Part shown: positions 1 through 8,340 of the stretch, in pieces
Layout of the letters: every line of letters starts with the position of its first letter
How positions within the stretch are numbered: the first letter of the stretch is position 1
Source of the DNA: Chitinophaga agrisoli
GTDB taxonomy: Bacteria; Bacteroidota; Bacteroidia; Chitinophagales; Chitinophagaceae
Length of the DNA: 64,000 nt
Assembly: GCF_008386695.1 (NCBI RefSeq)
Contig: NZ_VUOC01000003.1
Location: 482,421-546,420 of the forward strand
Reading direction: 5' to 3'
The notes under the pieces: generated by a model
The model's input: the letters and a program-made list of their open reading frames with translations, nothing else
What the model was told of the DNA's origin: nothing
Databases searched by the model: none
Translations under genes and position numbers: made by a program

Positions 1-67
1 ATCAGCAGCAACCATACAGGTACGGATAGGACCCTGTACAGGCGGTTATATTGAGGCATAACGGGAT

Positions 68-601
68 CTATTTAATTTCCATGTTGTAATGCAGCAGCAG
101 TTCCCGGCGGATGAACTGCAGGGCCAGGTTCAGGTGGTTGCGGACAGTAGCAGGGGAGAGGCTCAATTCCTCCGCGATCTCTTTATGGCTTTGCCCTTTA
201 TCCCGGCTTAGCAGGTAGATATTGCGGCGTTGTTCCGGCATACGTTCTACCACTTTGTGCACCTGTTGCCAGAACTCTTTGCGCAGCAGCTGGTGTTCTT
301 CCCGGCTTTCCGCTACATGGGTAGCCTGCCCGGACGACATTTGCGCCAGTGTTTGTTTTTCACGGTACAGTTTGCGGGTTTCATCTATAACAATGTGCCG
401 GGTGAATACAAATAACAGTGGAAAAACGTCCTGTCCTTCTTCTATCTTATGCATGTTTTCCCAAAGCTTAATAAAGCACAACTGTGTGATCTCCTGCGCA
501 CGTACAGCATCTTCTGTGAGTTTATAAGCAAACCGGAACACCTTGTCATGGTTGGCTTTAAACAGCTGCTGGAACAGCACTTTTGACGGGTTATCAGACA
601 T
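68..601 (-). CDS. ECF-family RNA polymerase sigma factor
   Basis: A 177-residue sigma-70 family protein of the extracytoplasmic-function (ECF) class, which directs RNA polymerase to a small regulon. Region 2 lies at about residues 10-60 (a FRFAYKLTEDAVRAQEITQ stretch), and region 4 at about 115-165 carries a helix-turn-helix with HKEIAEELSLSPATVRNHL. There is no region 3, as expected for ECF factors. ATG start at 601. In this phylum such factors are normally followed by a FecR anti-sigma gene and a SusC/SusD pair. The downstream side here is the window edge, so that partner, if present, is not visible. Its target genes cannot be deduced. Confidence 0.9.
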   Translation of the reverse strand: MSDNPSKVLFQQLFKANHDKVFRFAYKLTEDAVRAQEITQLCFIKLWENMHKIEEGQDVFPLLFVFTRHIVIDETRKLYREKQTLAQMSSGQATHVAESREEHQLLRKEFWQQVHKVVERMPEQRRNIYLLSRDKGQSHKEIAEELSLSPATVRNHLNLALQFIRRELLLHYNMEIK

Positions 602-772
602 AGATTATACATTACAATTTGCGGATTTAAATGTAAGTATTATATGTTACTTCAATGTTAAGAACGAACCGTCATTTGGGGGAAAGCTACGGTATTGGGC
701 TACGTTATTCCCGCTGTCAGGGCCTTGCTCATGAAAATATGGCCTATGGGCCAATTTAATTACATTTGCGGG

Positions 773-1378
773 ATGTTTACAGAATTATGTAACCAAATAT
801 TTAGCCAGAGCATACGGGATTACCATGTGCATAACGATGTGTATCAGCATATTGTAAATCCTTATGAAAAAAGCAGTATAGAGCATCTGCTGTATCTCAA
901 GAACTGGATCGATACGGTGCAATGGCACCTGGAGGATATTATCCGCAACCCGGCCATAGACCCGGTAAAGGCGCTGGAGATCAAACGTTGGATAGACCGC
1001 TCTAACCAGGAACGTACGGATGTGGTGGAATATATAGACAGTTATTTCCTGGAGCAGTATAAGGGCGTGCAGCCCTTACCCGATGCAAAGATCAATACGG
1101 AAAGCCCGGCCTGGGCCATAGACCGCCTTTCTATACTGGCGCTGAAGATCTACCATATGCTGGAGGAAGCTACCCGTACAGACGCCACGGCAGAGCACCG
1201 CGCCGCTTGTCAGCGTAAGCTGGATATTTTACTGGAGCAGCGCCGGGACCTGGGTACCGCTATCGAGGACCTGCTGACTGATATTGCCGCGGGCAAAAAG
1301 TATATGAAGGTGTACAAGCAGATGAAAATGTACAACGATCCTTCCCTGAATCCTGTGTTATACGGCAGCAGTAAATAA
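773..1378 (+). CDS. DUF4254 domain protein
   Basis: A 201-residue soluble protein with no signal peptide or membrane segment. I recognise it as the DUF4254 family, found in Bacteroidota beside family 9 glycosyltransferases; its biochemical role is unknown. The sequence is rich in charged helical segments, for example around NPAIDPVKALEIKRWIDRSN. I place the start at the ATG at 773 (MFTELCNQIF), because the family begins close to this motif and the in-frame codons upstream (ATG at 695 or 731) give poor, non-conserved sequence. The glycosyltransferase gene begins 4 bp after the stop, so the two are probably co-transcribed and may act in surface glycan or LPS core assembly (inference from context). 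Confidence 0.75.
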   Translation: MFTELCNQIFSQSIRDYHVHNDVYQHIVNPYEKSSIEHLLYLKNWIDTVQWHLEDIIRNPAIDPVKALEIKRWIDRSNQERTDVVEYIDSYFLEQYKGVQPLPDAKINTESPAWAIDRLSILALKIYHMLEEATRTDATAEHRAACQRKLDILLEQRRDLGTAIEDLLTDIAAGKKYMKVYKQMKMYNDPSLNPVLYGSSK

Positions 1379-1382
1379 CCGC

Positions 1383-2429
1383 ATGCAAAAGACCATACTT
1401 GCTATACGCTTTTCTGCACTGGGAGATGTTGCCATGACCATACCTGTTATGAGGCAGGTGTTGGCGGACAACCCGGACGTTCACATCGTTTTTGTATCTA
1501 ATAAAAACTGGGGCGCCCTGTGTAAGGATATTCCGCGTCTTAGCTTTTTTCCGGCAGACCTTAAAGGCCGGCATAAAGGCATACCAGGGCTGTACCGGCT
1601 ATTCCGGGAGATCCGCAGCGCACACCGCATACACGCGGTGGCTGACCTGCACGAGGTATTGCGGGCTAAAATAGTACGTACTTTTTTCCGCCTCAGCGGC
1701 GCTGCCGTAGCCGTAATAGATAAAGGCCGGTCAGAAAAAAAAGCCCTTACCCGTAAAGACGATAAGGTACTGCAACCGCTTACGCCGACTATTGACCGTT
1801 ATGCCGCCGTTTTCCAGCAGCTGGGCCTGGCCTGCAATATGGATGGCGCCCCGCAGCTTGCCGTCCCCCAGCCGCTTACAGCCGCTATTACTGCCATTAC
1901 CGGAACGCCGGAGCAAACTGCCTGGATAGGGCTGGCGCCTTTTGCCACCTACCGGGAAAAGACTTATCCGCTGGAGAAGATGGAGCAAGCACTGGCCACC
2001 CTCACCCAACCATCGCAGCACCAGGTGCTATTATTTGGTGGTGGCGCCCGGGAGGTGGAGCAGCTTACCGCGCTGGCGCAGCGTTACCCGCGCACCATTG
2101 TAATTGCCGGCCGTTTTTCCTTGGAAGAAGAACTGGCAATTATCAGCCATTTGCAGGTCATGATCAGTATGGATTCCGCCAATATGCACCTGGCCTCGTT
2201 ATTTGGCATACCGGTGGTATCTGTATGGGGCGCTACGCACCCTTACGCCGGTTTTATGGGATACCGCCAAAGTATGGACCGCGCTATACAGGTAACAGAC
2301 CTTCCCTGCCGGCCCTGTTCCGTATTTGGCAATAAACCCTGTTACCGTGGAGATCATGCCTGTATGGAGTGGATAACACCGGAACGGATATCAGAGAAAG
2401 TACAGGCCCTGTTACGGGAGGCTCGCTAA
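1383..2429 (+). CDS. Glycosyltransferase family 9 (heptosyltransferase-like)
   Basis: A 348-residue GT-B glycosyltransferase of family 9, the ADP-heptose:LPS heptosyltransferase family. The N-terminal half starts with an IRFSALGDVAMTIPV motif, the nucleotide-sugar-enzyme signature in which the GD follows a short strand. The C-terminal half has the donor-binding pattern MDSANMHLASLFGIPVV followed by WGATHPYAG. No signal peptide, as expected for a cytoplasmic enzyme working at the inner face of the membrane. It follows the DUF4254 gene with a 4-bp gap. The sugar and acceptor cannot be read from sequence; LPS core or another surface glycan is the family expectation. A cysteine-rich patch near the end (CRPCSVFGNKPC) is typical of the Bacteroidota members. 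Confidence 0.85.
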   Translation: MQKTILAIRFSALGDVAMTIPVMRQVLADNPDVHIVFVSNKNWGALCKDIPRLSFFPADLKGRHKGIPGLYRLFREIRSAHRIHAVADLHEVLRAKIVRTFFRLSGAAVAVIDKGRSEKKALTRKDDKVLQPLTPTIDRYAAVFQQLGLACNMDGAPQLAVPQPLTAAITAITGTPEQTAWIGLAPFATYREKTYPLEKMEQALATLTQPSQHQVLLFGGGAREVEQLTALAQRYPRTIVIAGRFSLEEELAIISHLQVMISMDSANMHLASLFGIPVVSVWGATHPYAGFMGYRQSMDRAIQVTDLPCRPCSVFGNKPCYRGDHACMEWITPERISEKVQALLREAR

Positions 2430-2470
2430 CTGATTGATTATGTGTAGATAAAAAAAGGTGGAACAATTTT

Positions 2471-2500
2471 TTTGAAGTAATAAAAAAAAGGCTAATTTTG
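2471..2500 (+). promoter_or_regulatory. Promoter of tRNA-Gln
   Basis: TTTG at 2471-2474, 18 nt, then TAATTTTG at 2493-2500, matching the Bacteroidota housekeeping promoter (TTTG near -33, TAnnTTTG near -7). Transcription would begin about 10 nt before the tRNA. Confidence 0.7.
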
Positions 2501-2517
2501 CCATCCCAATTCAACGG

Positions 2518-2588
2518 TGCCCTATAGTATAATGGTAGTACGACAGATTTTGGTTCTGTTTGTCTAGGTTCGAATCCTGGTAGGGCAA
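2518..2588 (+). tRNA. tRNA-Gln (anticodon TTG)
   Basis: A 71-nt cloverleaf. The acceptor stem TGCCCTA (2518-2524) pairs fully with TAGGGCA (2581-2587), discriminator A at 2588. The anticodon stem ACAGA/TCTGT encloses loop TTTTGGT, giving anticodon TTG at 2550-2552, which reads glutamine CAA. The T arm contains GGTTCGAATCC. The CCA end is not encoded. It stands alone with its own promoter and a downstream hairpin. Confidence 0.95.
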
Positions 2589-2619
2589 CTAGGTATCCTT
2601 AAAAGGATCAAAGTATTTA

Positions 2620-2656
2620 AACCCGCTGCAGCGAAAGTTCCGGCGGGTTTTTCTTT
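2620..2656 (+). terminator. Rho-independent terminator after tRNA-Gln
   Basis: Stem AACCCGC (2620-2626) pairs with GCGGGTT (2643-2649), followed by a T-rich run TTTTTCTTTT. Sits 31 nt after the tRNA. Confidence 0.8.
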
Positions 2657-2747
2657 TATATGCCTGTCCCGCACTACGCTCCTTTTTTCAACTATAAATT
2701 ACCTGACCAATGCAATATATTAGCGCTGCGCTATAAACAACCTCCTA

Positions 2748-3341
2748 TTGTCAACACACCAGGCATATAATGAAAAAGAGCTCCTTATCCGCATAGCGGA
2801 GGGGGATGAAGCCGCTTTTTCGATCCTGTTTGGGATTTACCTGGGCAAACTAAAGCCTTTTGTAGAAAAGCTGGTGGTTTCTGAGGATGATACACGGGAG
2901 ATCATACAAGAGACCTTTGTACGCTTATGGCTTAGCAGGGACAAACTGCCGCATGTGGAGCACCCCTCCGCCTATATCTTCAGGATCGCAGCCAACCAAT
3001 ATCATATGTACCTAAGACGGCGGCTTTCACAAGAAAGGGCCGTAGCAGGCTATGAGAAAACTGTGCAGCCAATGTCCGACAATACAGAACATACCCTCCG
3101 GTTACATGAATTACAGCGGTTAGTGCAGGATGCGATCAGCAGGTTGCCGGAAAAGCGCCGGATCATCTTCCATATGAGCAGAAATGAAGGCATGAGCATC
3201 CGGGAAATTGCCGCCACCCTTAATCTTTCCCCCAAAACAGTCAAGAACACCCTTTTTACTGCCCTGGGCAATATCCGCCAGTACCTTGCTGCTGCCGGTG
3301 AGGCCGGATGGTGGCTGATACTCCTGTTTTTAATCAGATAA
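2748..3341 (+). CDS. ECF sigma factor of SusCD locus 1
   Basis: A 197-residue ECF sigma factor. Region 2 covers about residues 15-85 (AFSILFGIYLGKLKPF, then REIIQETFVRLW). Region 4 lies around 125-175, with a helix-turn-helix in REIAATLNLSPKTVKNTL. The reading frame offers a TTG at 2748 as start; no in-frame ATG gives a complete region 1.2/2, so TTG is chosen. A hydrophobic C-terminal tail (WWLILLFLI) follows region 4. It is followed at 3403 by a FecR protein, then SusC and SusD. By analogy with FecI/FecR/FecA signalling, it should be released when the SusC receptor meets its ligand, and should transcribe the susCD genes behind it (inference). Confidence 0.88.
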   Translation: MSTHQAYNEKELLIRIAEGDEAAFSILFGIYLGKLKPFVEKLVVSEDDTREIIQETFVRLWLSRDKLPHVEHPSAYIFRIAANQYHMYLRRRLSQERAVAGYEKTVQPMSDNTEHTLRLHELQRLVQDAISRLPEKRRIIFHMSRNEGMSIREIAATLNLSPKTVKNTLFTALGNIRQYLAAAGEAGWWLILLFLIR

Positions 3342-3402
3342 AAAATATTTTTTACCGCAATGGGCCCATCCCGTTGCGAGATGCATCTTTTCATTATATC
3401 AT

Positions 3403-4584
3403 ATGGAAAAACAACGGCTATTTTACCTTTTGTCCGCCCACGCAGCCGGACGCCTGACGGAAGAAGAACGGCAGGAGCTTGCTGCATTTGCTATGGACCC
3501 CGCCATGGCAGATGATTTTCAGCGCCAGCTGGCAGCCATGATGGAAGAGGCGCCGGAAGGGCAGGAGCAGATAGGAGAAGAGTGGAAAACGGTATTTACG
3601 GCCGTAATAGATGCGGACAAGGCGCGGGACGAGGAACGGCGCCGCATACCGTCATTTTTCCATAGATGGCGCTGGGCAGCCGTATTGATACCGCTGATGA
3701 TCGCGGTAGCTTATTTCCTGGTACCCGGTAAAAAAGCTACCGTACCATCTAATACACAGGCAATAGCGGCGGATATAGCCCCGGGCCGGAATGGCGCGGT
3801 GCTTACCCTTGCAGACGGTTCACAGGTGGTATTAGACAGCCTGGGAAATGGCGTAATTGCCACACAAAAAGGTGCGCAGGTAATGCTGAACAGTGGTCAG
3901 CTCTCCTATGCGCCATCCCATAAAGGAGAAGGCACGGACTATAATATGATCACAACGCCCAAAGGCCGCCAGTTCAAACTGGTTTTGCCGGACGGTACCG
4001 GAGTATGGCTGAATGCCGCCAGCTCACTTAGATTCCCCACATCATTTACAGGAAAGGCGAGAGTAATAGACGTGACCGGTGAGGCCTATTTTGAAGTGGC
4101 CCGGAATGCCAACATGCCTTTTTATGTAAATGTGAACGGACATACCCGGGTGGAAGTACTGGGTACCCGCTTTAATATAAATGCATATAAGAATGAGCAG
4201 CATATCAATACTACGCTGGTCGCAGGCAGCGTAAGGGTGGCAGCGGGTACCGGCGGTGCTTCCGTACTGCTAAAGCCGGGCCAGCAGGCCCAATCCGGCG
4301 GGCAGACGGAAGGCGCTATCAAAGTGGTAAATAATGCGGACATCGAAAAAATAATAGCCTGGAAAGACGGTCTTTTCAATTTCAATGGCGTTTCCCTACG
4401 AGAAGTGATGCGGCAGCTGGAGCGCTGGTACGATATAGAGGTGGTCTATGAAAAAAATGTGCCTGATATCAGCTTTTATGGAAAAATGACAAAAGACGTG
4501 TCGCTGAACGGGCTGCTGATAGGCCTGCAGAAATCTGAAGTACATCTGCGTATAGAAGGGAGGAAACTGATCGTATTACCATAG
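3403..4584 (+). CDS. FecR-family anti-sigma factor of locus 1
   Basis: A 393-residue inner-membrane anti-sigma factor. The first ~85 residues are cytoplasmic and bind the sigma factor. One membrane segment lies at about residues 91-107 (WAAVLIPLMIAVAYFLV). The periplasmic part contains the FecR domain (about 125-300, with GRQFKLVLPDGTGVWLNAAS and GEAYFEVARN) and ends in a DUF4974/STN-like domain (about 320-393, LREVMRQLERWYDIEVVYE). In this family the periplasmic end contacts the STN domain of the partner SusC. ATG start at 3403, 61 bp after the sigma gene stop. Its neighbours, sigma factor before and SusC after, fit a complete trans-envelope signalling set. Confidence 0.9.
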   Translation: MEKQRLFYLLSAHAAGRLTEEERQELAAFAMDPAMADDFQRQLAAMMEEAPEGQEQIGEEWKTVFTAVIDADKARDEERRRIPSFFHRWRWAAVLIPLMIAVAYFLVPGKKATVPSNTQAIAADIAPGRNGAVLTLADGSQVVLDSLGNGVIATQKGAQVMLNSGQLSYAPSHKGEGTDYNMITTPKGRQFKLVLPDGTGVWLNAASSLRFPTSFTGKARVIDVTGEAYFEVARNANMPFYVNVNGHTRVEVLGTRFNINAYKNEQHINTTLVAGSVRVAAGTGGASVLLKPGQQAQSGGQTEGAIKVVNNADIEKIIAWKDGLFNFNGVSLREVMRQLERWYDIEVVYEKNVPDISFYGKMTKDVSLNGLLIGLQKSEVHLRIEGRKLIVLP

Positions 4585-4726
4585 GATAATCTAAACAAAC
4601 AATTATATCACTTATTAAAAACTACGTGTGACTAACTGAAAATGCAAAAGTACAAAGCCACCATTCCATGTTATTATCGTTTGGCCATCCCGCCTGAATA
4701 AAAAGGATCAGCGACTTAAACAGAAA

Positions 4727-4754
4727 ACCGCCACGGGTGATGACCGTGACGGTT
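4727..4754 (+). other. Hairpin in the susC leader
   Basis: An imperfect stem, ACCGCCACGG against CCGTGACGGT with one internal mismatch, lies about 70 bp before the susC ATG, inside the 237-bp FecR-susC gap. It may attenuate or stabilise the leader RNA; function unknown. Confidence 0.4.
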
Positions 4755-4821
4755 GATTGATTTAGCCGCTTCCAAAACAGTGTCCAAACCATTTTTTCAC
4801 ATCCTAAATCACTTGCAATTT

Positions 4822-7800
4822 ATGCAAAAAAACAGCTTTTGGCTGCTCATCAGCCGGAGGGGACGCTTATGCCTATCCGAACCGCTCCTTGATGAAGGCA
4901 GCCTGGCCTTTGAACACAACAGAGGCCTCACCAAAATGCTAAAGGCTATGAAACTTGCCGCCATCCTGTTAACGGTTGCTTTTATGCAGGTAAAGGCTTC
5001 CGGATTAGCGCAGAACGTAACAATATCCGCAAAGGACGTCAGCCTGGAACAGGTATTCAACGTTATCGAAAAACAAACGGGCTATGTTGTATTTGCCAAT
5101 GAACAGTTATTGGTCAATACCAGCAAGGTTTCCGTTGATGTTGTAAACGCACAGCTATCAGACCTGCTGAATATGGTGCTGCGCAACCAGCCGCTGGACT
5201 ATACGATCCAGGGTAAAACAATATTCCTTTCCCGCAAGCCGCCGGTGACCACCCGGTCATGGGCGCTTCCCATAACCGCGCTACCCCCGCCCGTTACAGG
5301 ACGGGTAGTAGATGCTGACGGGCAGCCGCTAACCGGCGTGAACATCGTGATCCGTGGAAAAAGCAAGGGCGCTACCACTGGCGCCGACGGTTCTTTTTCG
5401 CTGGATGTGACAGAAGGGGACGTGCTGCAGATCAGTTTTATAGGCTTCTCTCCGCTAACGGTCCGCCTCACAGGCGGGGCCTTCCAGGAAGTAAGCGCTG
5501 AGGCTGCAGGACAGCAGCCCGCCGCAGCCGTGAAGTCAAAACTGGTAAATGCTTCCGCATCCGGTCTACTGGTTTCGCTGGCCTTGAGCACTTCCCCCCT
5601 GGATGAGATACAGGTGGTAGGTTATGGTACGCAACGGAAAGGCGATGTGACGGGCGCTATTTCATCTGTTCATGCCGATGCATTAAAGGATCAGCCGGTG
5701 GTTAACCTGCAGGGCGCCCTTGAAGGCAAAACAGCGGGCGTGCAGATCATTCAGAACTCCGGCGCTCCCGGGGCAGGCGCACAGGTACGTATCCGGGGCC
5801 TTACCTCTATCAATAATTCTGATCCGTTATATGTGGTGGATGGTATTCCGCTTGCATCCAATGATATCAACATCATCGATCCCTCCAATATTGAATCCAT
5901 CGATATCCTGAAGGATGCGTCCGCACAAGCCATCTATGGCTCCAGGGGCGCTAACGGCGTGGTGCTGATCAAAACAAAAAGAGGCTCGCGCGGCGATGCG
6001 GAGATCAGCTTTGGCACCTACCAGGGCGTTGCCCAGGTGCGTAAAAAGCTGGATATGGTCAACGCTTCGGATTATGTGATGCTGAATAACGAAGCCTACA
6101 AAAATGCCAACCAGTCCTCTCCGTTTACAGATCCCCCTTCTGCCTATACGCAATCGACTGACTGGCAGGATGCATTATTCCGGAATGGCTATGTACAGAA
6201 CTATAACCTGGCTATCAGCGGTGGTGGCCCTAACGTTATTTACCGTGTAAGTGGCAGCTATCTGGATCAGCAGGGCACCATCGTGGGATCAGATTATAAC
6301 AGGATCAATCTCTCCAATAACCTTACCTTCAATCCCAAACCGGGCCTGGAGTTCGGTGAAAGCCTCGCCTTCAACAGATCTGTCAGCCATAGTGTGCAAA
6401 CAGAATTTGGCAGCAACGTGATCAACGATGCATTTGCAGAAGATCCCACTATTCCTGTACAGGACGCCAATGGCAACTATACTGCTACAAAATATTCAGA
6501 CATTGTAAATCCGCTGGCCAAGATCCATTACCTGTATGGCAACTGGCCCTATACACAAAATGGATTGCTGGGCAATACCTACCTGCAGTATAAACCCATC
6601 AAAGGCCTGACGCTGAAGACATCCTACAGCCTGGACCTGAAATTTTCCGATACCAAGCAGTTTACGCCTACTTATAATGTAGCGCCTAACTTTAATAATC
6701 CCAACGCAAAGCTTTACCGCCAAAAAGACCAGGTAACCAACTGGACCTGGGATAATACCATCAACTACGAATTCGATATCAGCAGCAACCATCACTTTAG
6801 TGTGCTGGCCGGTACCTCTGCTGAGCGCTTCACCTATAACTATATCAATGGTTCCAACCAGGGACAGCCAGGTAATGATCCGTACCTTCAGTACCTGGAT
6901 GCCGGTATCAGCAACCAGCAGATAGGCGGCAGCCAGCAGCAATGGGGCTTGTTATCCTACATGGGCCGCCTGAACTATAATTTCAGGGGCACTTATTTCC
7001 TGACAGCCACCCTGCGCCGTGACGGCTCCTCCAAGTTTGGCGCTAATGAAAAATACGGCAACTTCCCCTCTGCATCGCTGGGGTGGAATGTGACGAACGA
7101 ATCATTTTTCCCGAAAAGCAGCCCGCTTAGCTATCTGAAGGTCCGCGGAAGCTGGGGTGTTGTAGGTAACCAGGCCAGTGTGGGGTATTATGACTATTCC
7201 GCCGGTATCAATACCTATTACTATGCCATCGGGAACCCTGCACTTGCATTTCCCGTTGCAGATCCTGCGGGGCTTGCCAATCCTAACCTGAAATGGGAAC
7301 AGGTGGAACAATGGAATGCCGGCTTCGACTACAGCCTGTTCAATGACAGGCTGACCGGTTCTTTTGACTACTATCAGAAGAAAACGAAAGACATGCTGCT
7401 GAACCTGAATATACTTTCCGTATCCGGCTTTACCCAGAGCCCCCGCCAGAATGCCGGCTCCATGCAGAACTCCGGCTTCGAATTTTCAGCGGACTACAAA
7501 CAGGAGATCAGTAAGGACTTTAAGCTAAGCGCCGGCATACACTTTGCCACCATCCGCAACAAAGTGCTTGACCTGGTGCTGACCGGGCAAAAGATCTATA
7601 GCGGTAATATCAAACCCGGCCAAACATTGCTAACACAAGTAGGGCATCCTGTAGCTTCTTTTTATGGGTATGTAGTGGATGGCATTTTCCAGACACAGGC
7701 GGAAGTGGACGCGGCGCCCAAACAACGCGATGGCACCGGTCCCGGTGATTTCCGTTACAAAAACCTCAACGGTGATAAGGTCATAGATGAGAAGGATCAG

Positions 7801-8328
7801 ACCTATCTTGGGTCGCCCATCCCCAAGCTGACATATGGTTTTAACCTGCGTGGGAACTATAAGAACTTCGACTTCAGCATGTTCTTTTCCGGTGTATATG
7901 GCAACAAGATACTGGCTGCCTACAAATACTACACTAACGGCTTTTTCATTTCCAACTACAACATGGAAACAGAAGCTCTTGGCAGGTGGACCGGCCCAGG
8001 TACCAGCACTACCCTGCCCCGCCTGATAGCCAGCGATCCGAATAACAACTCCCGCGTATCTGACTGGTACCTGCAAAGCGGTTCCTACCTGCGCCTGCAG
8101 AACCTTACGATAGGGTATACCATTCCGAAAGCGGCGCTGAAAATGATCAAATCAATAAGGGTATATGCGGCGGCACAGAACCTGCTTACGTTCACGAAAT
8201 ATAAAGGATACGATCCGGAGATAGGACAGCAATACAGTGGCGCCAGCGGCACGCTGGATATTGGGGTGGATAACGGCACCTACCCCCAGAGCCGCACTAT
8301 TTCTGCCGGTGTAAACCTGTCTTTCTAA
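4822..8328 (+). CDS. SusC/RagA TonB-dependent receptor with STN domain
   Basis: An outer-membrane TonB-dependent transporter of the SusC class, 1168 residues from the ATG at 4822 (MQKNSFWLL). A TTG at 4753 would add 23 unlikely residues. The start is supported by the same MQK context in the second SusC of this window. A signal segment (MKLAAILLTVAFMQVKA) is followed by an STN domain, a carboxypeptidase-regulatory-like beta-sandwich (GRVVDADGQPLTGVNIVIRG), a plug domain beginning after DEIQVVGYGTQ, and a beta-barrel ending in the aromatic C-terminus GVNLSF. The STN domain indicates signalling to the adjacent FecR. With the SusD lipoprotein 12 bp downstream it forms a pedal-bin type importer, probably for an oligosaccharide or similar ligand. 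No degradative enzyme sits in the operon, so the substrate is unknown. Confidence 0.92.
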   Translation: MQKNSFWLLISRRGRLCLSEPLLDEGSLAFEHNRGLTKMLKAMKLAAILLTVAFMQVKASGLAQNVTISAKDVSLEQVFNVIEKQTGYVVFANEQLLVNTSKVSVDVVNAQLSDLLNMVLRNQPLDYTIQGKTIFLSRKPPVTTRSWALPITALPPPVTGRVVDADGQPLTGVNIVIRGKSKGATTGADGSFSLDVTEGDVLQISFIGFSPLTVRLTGGAFQEVSAEAAGQQPAAAVKSKLVNASASGLLVSLALSTSPLDEIQVVGYGTQRKGDVTGAISSVHADALKDQPVVNLQGALEGKTAGVQIIQNSGAPGAGAQVRIRGLTSINNSDPLYVVDGIPLASNDINIIDPSNIESIDILKDASAQAIYGSRGANGVVLIKTKRGSRGDAEISFGTYQGVAQVRKKLDMVNASDYVMLNNEAYKNANQSSPFTDPPSAYTQSTDWQDALFRNGYVQNYNLAISGGGPNVIYRVSGSYLDQQGTIVGSDYNRINLSNNLTFNPKPGLEFGESLAFNRSVSHSVQTEFGSNVINDAFAEDPTIPVQDANGNYTATKYSDIVNPLAKIHYLYGNWPYTQNGLLGNTYLQYKPIKGLTLKTSYSLDLKFSDTKQFTPTYNVAPNFNNPNAKLYRQKDQVTNWTWDNTINYEFDISSNHHFSVLAGTSAERFTYNYINGSNQGQPGNDPYLQYLDAGISNQQIGGSQQQWGLLSYMGRLNYNFRGTYFLTATLRRDGSSKFGANEKYGNFPSASLGWNVTNESFFPKSSPLSYLKVRGSWGVVGNQASVGYYDYSAGINTYYYAIGNPALAFPVADPAGLANPNLKWEQVEQWNAGFDYSLFNDRLTGSFDYYQKKTKDMLLNLNILSVSGFTQSPRQNAGSMQNSGFEFSADYKQEISKDFKLSAGIHFATIRNKVLDLVLTGQKIYSGNIKPGQTLLTQVGHPVASFYGYVVDGIFQTQAEVDAAPKQRDGTGPGDFRYKNLNGDKVIDEKDQTYLGSPIPKLTYGFNLRGNYKNFDFSMFFSGVYGNKILAAYKYYTNGFFISNYNMETEALGRWTGPGTSTTLPRLIASDPNNNSRVSDWYLQSGSYLRLQNLTIGYTIPKAALKMIKSIRVYAAAQNLLTFTKYKGYDPEIGQQYSGASGTLDIGVDNGTYPQSRTISAGVNLSF

Positions 8329-8340
8329 AAACTATGTACA

